Assembly (NCBI GenBank): GCA_027604665.1
Contig: JADGIZ010000593.1
Coordinates: 1 to 11,370 of the forward strand
Source: Polyrhizophydium stewartii
Taxonomy: Eukaryota; Chytridiomycota; Chytridiomycetes; Rhizophydiales
Reading direction: 5' to 3'
Length of the DNA: 11,370 nt
This document shows positions 8,560-11,370 of the stretch, piece after piece (within the stretch, counting starts at the first letter, position 1; the number at the start of each line of letters is the position of its first letter). The notes below the pieces were generated by a model. It saw only the letters and a list, made by a program, of their open reading frames with translations. It did not search any database and was not told where the DNA came from. The position numbers and the translations under genes are program-made.

Positions 8560-10722
8560 CTACGAATGACTACTGAGTGTGCTTCGGGTAAAGTAGCGGT
8601 TCAGGGTCGGCTGAGATCCGCCGGCGGGTGGAGGCGCCTGGGCGCCCCTGCTGCGCTTCACGGGGCGTTTGCTCTTGGGGCGATCGTCTTCACTGTCGCT
8701 TTCCGCGGCGCTGCTGGAGCTCTCGGCGGCGCTGCTCTCTGCCTCGCTGCTTTCGCCGAGCAGTCGCTTCTTTGGTCTGGACGCCGCTTTGCGCTTCTTT
8801 GAGGCCGCAGGTGCTTCGGCCGCTGCAGCGAGAAGCTTGAGCACTTTCTTGAGCGGGGCTGGCACAGCAATGTCTCCGTCCTGCAGTGTCGCGAGCGAGA
8901 CCCATTGGACGGCCGCAACAGATGTGGATGTGGCGGGATCGGCGGGATCGCTGGCGTCCGTGGATGCTTTTCTGCGGCCACGCTTCTTGGCTGCCGCGGG
9001 GCGGTCGATATGAGCGGCCGATGGAGAGGCTGGCTGCGATGTTGGAAGCCCGGCGTCGCCGTCGAGGATGACATGCTCGACATGCATGGTCCTGCGAATG
9101 TGGGTGAAGACATGGACAACGGACCCGAGATCCGTCCTGGTGACGACACGGGTGCCGGCGCAGAGGCGGTCGAGGAGAGTATTGATGGCGTGGCGCCGCT
9201 CAATGGCCGTGGTGCCTGGAGCCTTTCGGGCCTGTGCAGCAGCAGGATCGACATCGGTGATGATCTCCAGCGGAAAGTCCCACATCCCGGCCAGCAGGCC
9301 CGAGTCTGGGCCTTTTGTGACCAGGAAGGTGCCGTTTCGCTCGACAACGGCGACGGCGCAGGCCTGCTGGCGGGGCTGCCTGCGCGCCGCCTTGGCCGGA
9401 TATCTCGTCACGGGCCAGTCCTCGATGTCGGCAATGTTCACGCTCGAGCACACCGAGCACGAGTCGGAGTCGGCGTCGGGGGCGGCAGAGGCGGCGGCGG
9501 CGACGGCGTCGCTGCGGGCTGGGTCTGCAGCGCGCAGGCGCTCGGCCTTGATCTTGCCAAACTCGACGGACTGCAGCAGCGCGGCGGCCAGGGTCAGCGC
9601 ACGTGCGAGCATGCGGCCCGGCGGCCAGGCCTGGCGGGCGGGTCCGCGGCCGAGAGGGCGGGCGGCAGGCGGCAGACGGCAGGCGGAGGCGCGCACCTCG
9701 GCGTGGCCGACGCACTGCGACTGCAGCGGGCAGCCGCCGCACTGCGGGTTGAGCGGGGTGCACACGGTGGCGCCGAGGTCCATGAGGGCCTGGTTGAAGT
9801 CGCCGGGGCGCCTGTCATCCACGAGTGCATCGGCCACGCGCCTGGGGTCGGCGGGCAGCATGGCGGCCGTGAGCAAACCTCGGGAAAATTGTGTCCTGTC
9901 TGGACAGCAGCCCTCACCAGATGTGCTCGACGGCGGCCTTGGACTTTGGATCGGCGCCAAAGGCGCCCAGGCGCGACAGCACGCGCACGACGTTACCGTC
10001 GACGAGCGGCGCGCGGACGTTGAAGGCGATCGAGGCGATCGCGCCGGCGGTGTACGGTCCGATGCCGGGGATCTCGCGCAGGCCCTGCACGGTGCTGGGA
10101 AGCACGCCGCCATGGCGGTCGACGACAAGGCGTGCGGCGGCATGCAGCCTGCGCGCTCGCGAGTAATATCCAAGGCCGGCCCAGGCACGGGCAACGTCCT
10201 GCGTGGCAGTGTCAACAATGCGCCGCCAGGTTCAGCTGTGCTGTGACGACACGCACACACTCGCAGGCAGCTCACCTCGGGGTCGGCGGCAGCCAGATCA
10301 GCGAGGGTCGGCCAGCGCTGCATCCAGCGATCAAAGTAGTTGCGCACCGTGGCCACCTGCGTCTGCTGGAGCATGATCTCGGACACCCAGGTGCGGTAGG
10401 CGCGGCGGGCGAGCCATGCGGCGGCGGCAGGCGAGTCGGCGGGCTCTGGCGGCGACCACGGCTCGCGCCAGGGCAGCACGCGGCCGTGGGCGTCGAACCA
10501 CTCGAACAGCAGCGTGCGCACTGCCGGCGCTGCCGGCATGTGGTGCGCCGAGGCGTGGGCGCTGCCTGCGGTGCGCAGGCGGCGGGCCGCGGCGGCGGCA
10601 GCGGCGGCAGGCCAAGTCGGCATGGCCAGCGAGGCGTCAATCCCGTTGCCCAAGGTCGGACTCGACTTCATTACGGGCAAAGAGCGTTTGCAGAGCCGAA
10701 CCCGGACATCCGTCTGTCGCAA
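8560..10722 (-). CDS. MUTYH: Adenine DNA glycosylase (MutY homologue)
   Basis: Exons, in transcript order: 10722-10276, 10198-9918, 9841-9697, 9570-8560; 627 aa. Introns are 77, 76 and 126 nt. The enzyme removes A mispaired with 8-oxoguanine in base-excision repair. Seen: catalytic-helix motif VSEIMLQQT with E115; LWAGLGYYS-like AWAGLGYYSRARRL (154-167); helix-hairpin-helix LREIPGIGPYTAGA (189-202); VDGNV with catalytic D216; 4Fe-4S cysteines C270, C277, C280, C286 (C-x6-C-x2-C-x5-C); CxxC at 329/332 in the inter-domain connector; NUDIX-like domain from about 359, with GLLAGMWDFP (382-391) and an FTH loop (446-448) matching the FSH loop of MutY; basic/acidic Ser-rich tail; PIP box QPTLNRYF (611-618). 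The Arg-rich N-terminus from M1 could be a mitochondrial presequence; M18 and M34 are alternative starts. All key residues are present, so the enzyme should be active. Confidence 0.95.
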   Translation of the reverse strand: MRQTDVRVRLCKRSLPVMKSSPTLGNGIDASLAMPTWPAAAAAAAARRLRTAGSAHASAHHMPAAPAVRTLLFEWFDAHGRVLPWREPWSPPEPADSPAAAAWLARRAYRTWVSEIMLQQTQVATVRNYFDRWMQRWPTLADLAAADPEVSCLRVCACRHSTAEPGGALLTLPRRTLPVPGPALDITRERAGCMPPHALSSTAMAACFPAPCRACARSPASDRTPPARSPRSPSTSARRSSTVTSCACCRAWAPLAPIQSPRPPSSTSGEGCCPDRTQFSRGLLTAAMLPADPRRVADALVDDRRPGDFNQALMDLGATVCTPLNPQCGGCPLQSQCVGHAEVRASACRLPPAARPLGRGPARQAWPPGRMLARALTLAAALLQSVEFGKIKAERLRAADPARSDAVAAAASAAPDADSDSCSVCSSVNIADIEDWPVTRYPAKAARRQPRQQACAVAVVERNGTFLVTKGPDSGLLAGMWDFPLEIITDVDPAAAQARKAPGTTAIERRHAINTLLDRLCAGTRVVTRTDLGSVVHVFTHIRRTMHVEHVILDGDAGLPTSQPASPSAAHIDRPAAAKKRGRRKASTDASDPADPATSTSVAAVQWVSLATLQDGDIAVPAPLKKVLKLLAAAAEAPAASKKRKAASRPKKRLLGESSEAESSAAESSSSAAESDSEDDRPKSKRPVKRSRGAQAPPPAGGSQPTLNRYFTRSTLSSHS
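9571..9696 (-). other. In-frame intron 3 (probable) of MUTYH
   Basis: This 126-nt segment has donor GTGCGC directly after the 4Fe-4S region, branch GCTGAC (9593-9598 on the reverse strand) 22 nt before the acceptor, and acceptor CTGCAG. It is free of stops in the host frame and is a multiple of three, so retention would insert 42 Ala/Pro/Arg-rich residues and give 669 aa. It is the longest intron in the window. Confidence 0.65.
10056..10219. repeat. Direct repeat, copy 1 (within MUTYH exon 2 and intron 1)
   Basis: This 164-bp stretch recurs at 11207-11370 in the same orientation, 1151 bp away, with one mismatch (10063 T versus 11214 C). It covers the first half of exon 2 and the last 21 nt of intron 1. 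Confidence 0.97.
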
Positions 10723-11118
10723 GCGGCGTCGGCCGAATCCGCGGGGAGGCCACTGAGGACGCCCTCGGCATCTTTGGACGCCGCATCACGACGCCCAGGC
10801 ATTCTGGGGCTGGTGCAGATTCATGACTCGTCGGAACCGCTTGGAAGTGGACAGGCAGCCAAGATCTCGCGAGGCCCCAAGGGTATGCGTAATAAAGTGG
10901 GGGCTCCGCCCCCCTTCAACACACACACAGGCAGCCAAGATCGGCGCGATAGCATCATTCCTGGACATGGCTGCCGATCCGTGCGGCACACTCAAGAGCC
11001 GGAGATGCGCTGGGCCTGTCGCTCCTAAGCTTGTGCGCAGCCGCCCATGGCAGCGTCGAGGCCGTGAGGCGGCGGTCGCGTGCACGGAAGAGTGCGAGTG
11101 TTCGTCAGCGCCTGCTCG
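10723..11118. other. Region upstream of MUTYH with no convincing gene
   Basis: I see no intact coding region here. Contents: a 16-bp direct repeat (ACAGGCAGCCAAGATC at 10851-10866 and 10927-10942), a GC-rich hairpin between the copies (GGGGGC-TCC-GCCCCC, 10899-10913), an AATAAA at 10891-10896 on +, a short (AC)n run at about 10919-10928, and a stretch on + near 11004-11070 that reads ankyrin-like (LSLCAAAHGSVEAV) but has no supported start or repeat context. The MUTYH promoter must lie in this region or just inside the assigned first exon. Confidence 0.5.
10899..10913. repeat. Short GC-rich inverted repeat (hairpin)
   Basis: Six-base arms GGGGGC and GCCCCC surround a TCC loop, between two copies of a 16-bp direct repeat. 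It resembles a small stem-loop. Function is unknown, and it may be part of an old insertion. Confidence 0.6.
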
Positions 11119-11370
11119 TCACCAGGTCGGGCGGGGGGCTGTGCAGGGTGCCACGGCAAGCAATGCGACGGCGGCGGAGGGGCCCGGCGGCGCGAAGGTG
11201 ACGTGAGGTCCGACGCCGGGGATCTCGCGCAGGCCCTGCACGGTGCTGGGAAGCACGCCGCCATGGCGGTCGACGACAAGGCGTGCGGCGGCATGCAGCC
11301 TGCGCGCTCGCGAGTAATATCCAAGGCCGGCCCAGGCACGGGCAACGTCCTGCGTGGCAGTGTCAACAAT
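11119..11370 (-). pseudogene. Truncated MUTYH fragment (intron 1 acceptor plus first half of exon 2)
   Basis: Reading the minus strand from the right edge: 21 nt identical to the MUTYH intron 1 end, then from 11349 a frame encoding the first 47 residues or so of MUTYH exon 2 (AWAGLGYYSRARRL onward), with one change, Ile to Val, in the HhH motif (PGVGP). Similarity stops at 11207, immediately after this motif. The frame then continues for about 29 unrelated residues to a TGA at 11121-11119. The catalytic Asp, the 4Fe-4S cysteines and everything downstream are absent, so no functional glycosylase can come from it. It runs off the window edge, so its 5' part is unseen. It could be a pseudogene, the start of a tandem duplication, or an assembly effect. 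Confidence 0.8.
11207..11370. repeat. Direct repeat, copy 2, reaching the window edge
   Basis: Matches 10056-10219 at 163 of 164 positions, with 156 consecutive identical bases (11215-11370). It includes intron sequence, which implies a recent copy event or an assembly artefact. The match breaks down to scattered identities left of 11207. Confidence 0.97.

Noticed and set aside
8905..10246. Plus-strand open frames of 372 and 392 codons opposite MUTYH
   Set aside because: The minus strand carries all MUTYH motifs with proper introns; the plus-strand frames have no domain and are composition artefacts.
10823..11206. Plus-strand 127-codon frame upstream of MUTYH
   Set aside because: It has no recognisable domain, a biased composition and no splice or neighbour support; kept only as part of the unassigned region.
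11025..11369. Minus-strand 114-codon frame at the right edge
   Set aside because: It is the wrong frame of the duplicated MUTYH fragment; the same peptide start also appears as an intron-retained misreading in the original gene.
1..11370. A coordinated DNA-repair gene cluster (STUbL, XPB, MUTYH) as a new system
   Set aside because: The genes have separate orientations, and unrelated arrestin and ankyrin genes are interspersed. Without synteny conservation across species, chance proximity is the simpler reading.
1..11370. CRISPR arrays, tRNA or rRNA genes, integrases or transposases
   Set aside because: None is visible: no regularly spaced repeats, no recognisable RNA-gene landmarks and no transposase-like motifs on either strand.

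Overview
The window is GC-rich nuclear eukaryotic DNA, most likely from a fungus. Genes are intron-bearing, with introns of 63-126 nt, CTRAY-type branch points and GTGCGN donors. Spacing is compact and the proteins carry long Ala/Gly/Gln runs. The F-box-like plus ankyrin protein, together with a fungal-style XPB, suggests an early-diverging zoosporic (chytrid-like) lineage. That placement is inference from style, not proof. High GC gives long open frames on both strands, and most are shadows.

Left to right there are five genes. (1) The 3' part of an arrestin-fold protein on + (2-1583, entering from the left edge, one intron). (2) A convergent gene on - (1722-3138, three exons), encoding a RING-type ubiquitin ligase with several SUMO-interacting motifs, built like RNF4. 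(3) A complete divergent XPB/ERCC3/Ssl2 helicase gene on + (3175-6195, five exons, 905 aa), the TFIIH translocase. (4) A single-exon F-box-like/ankyrin protein on + (6318-8357). (5) A convergent MUTYH adenine DNA glycosylase gene on - (8560-10722, four exons, 627 aa) with HhH, 4Fe-4S, NUDIX-like and PIP-box elements. The last ~650 bp contain no convincing intact gene. They end in a near-identical direct copy of part of MUTYH exon 2 and intron 1, which runs off the right edge.

Three neighbouring genes act in genome maintenance: TFIIH/NER, 8-oxoG:A base-excision repair, and SUMO-directed ubiquitylation. No operon-like logic is expected in such a genome, and I treat the cluster as probable coincidence. 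I found no wholly new system. The best leads are a natural Thr at the XPB position that is the triptolide-reactive Cys in human XPB, the MUTYH fragment duplication, two in-frame introns that could be retained, and the unusual splice-donor consensus.
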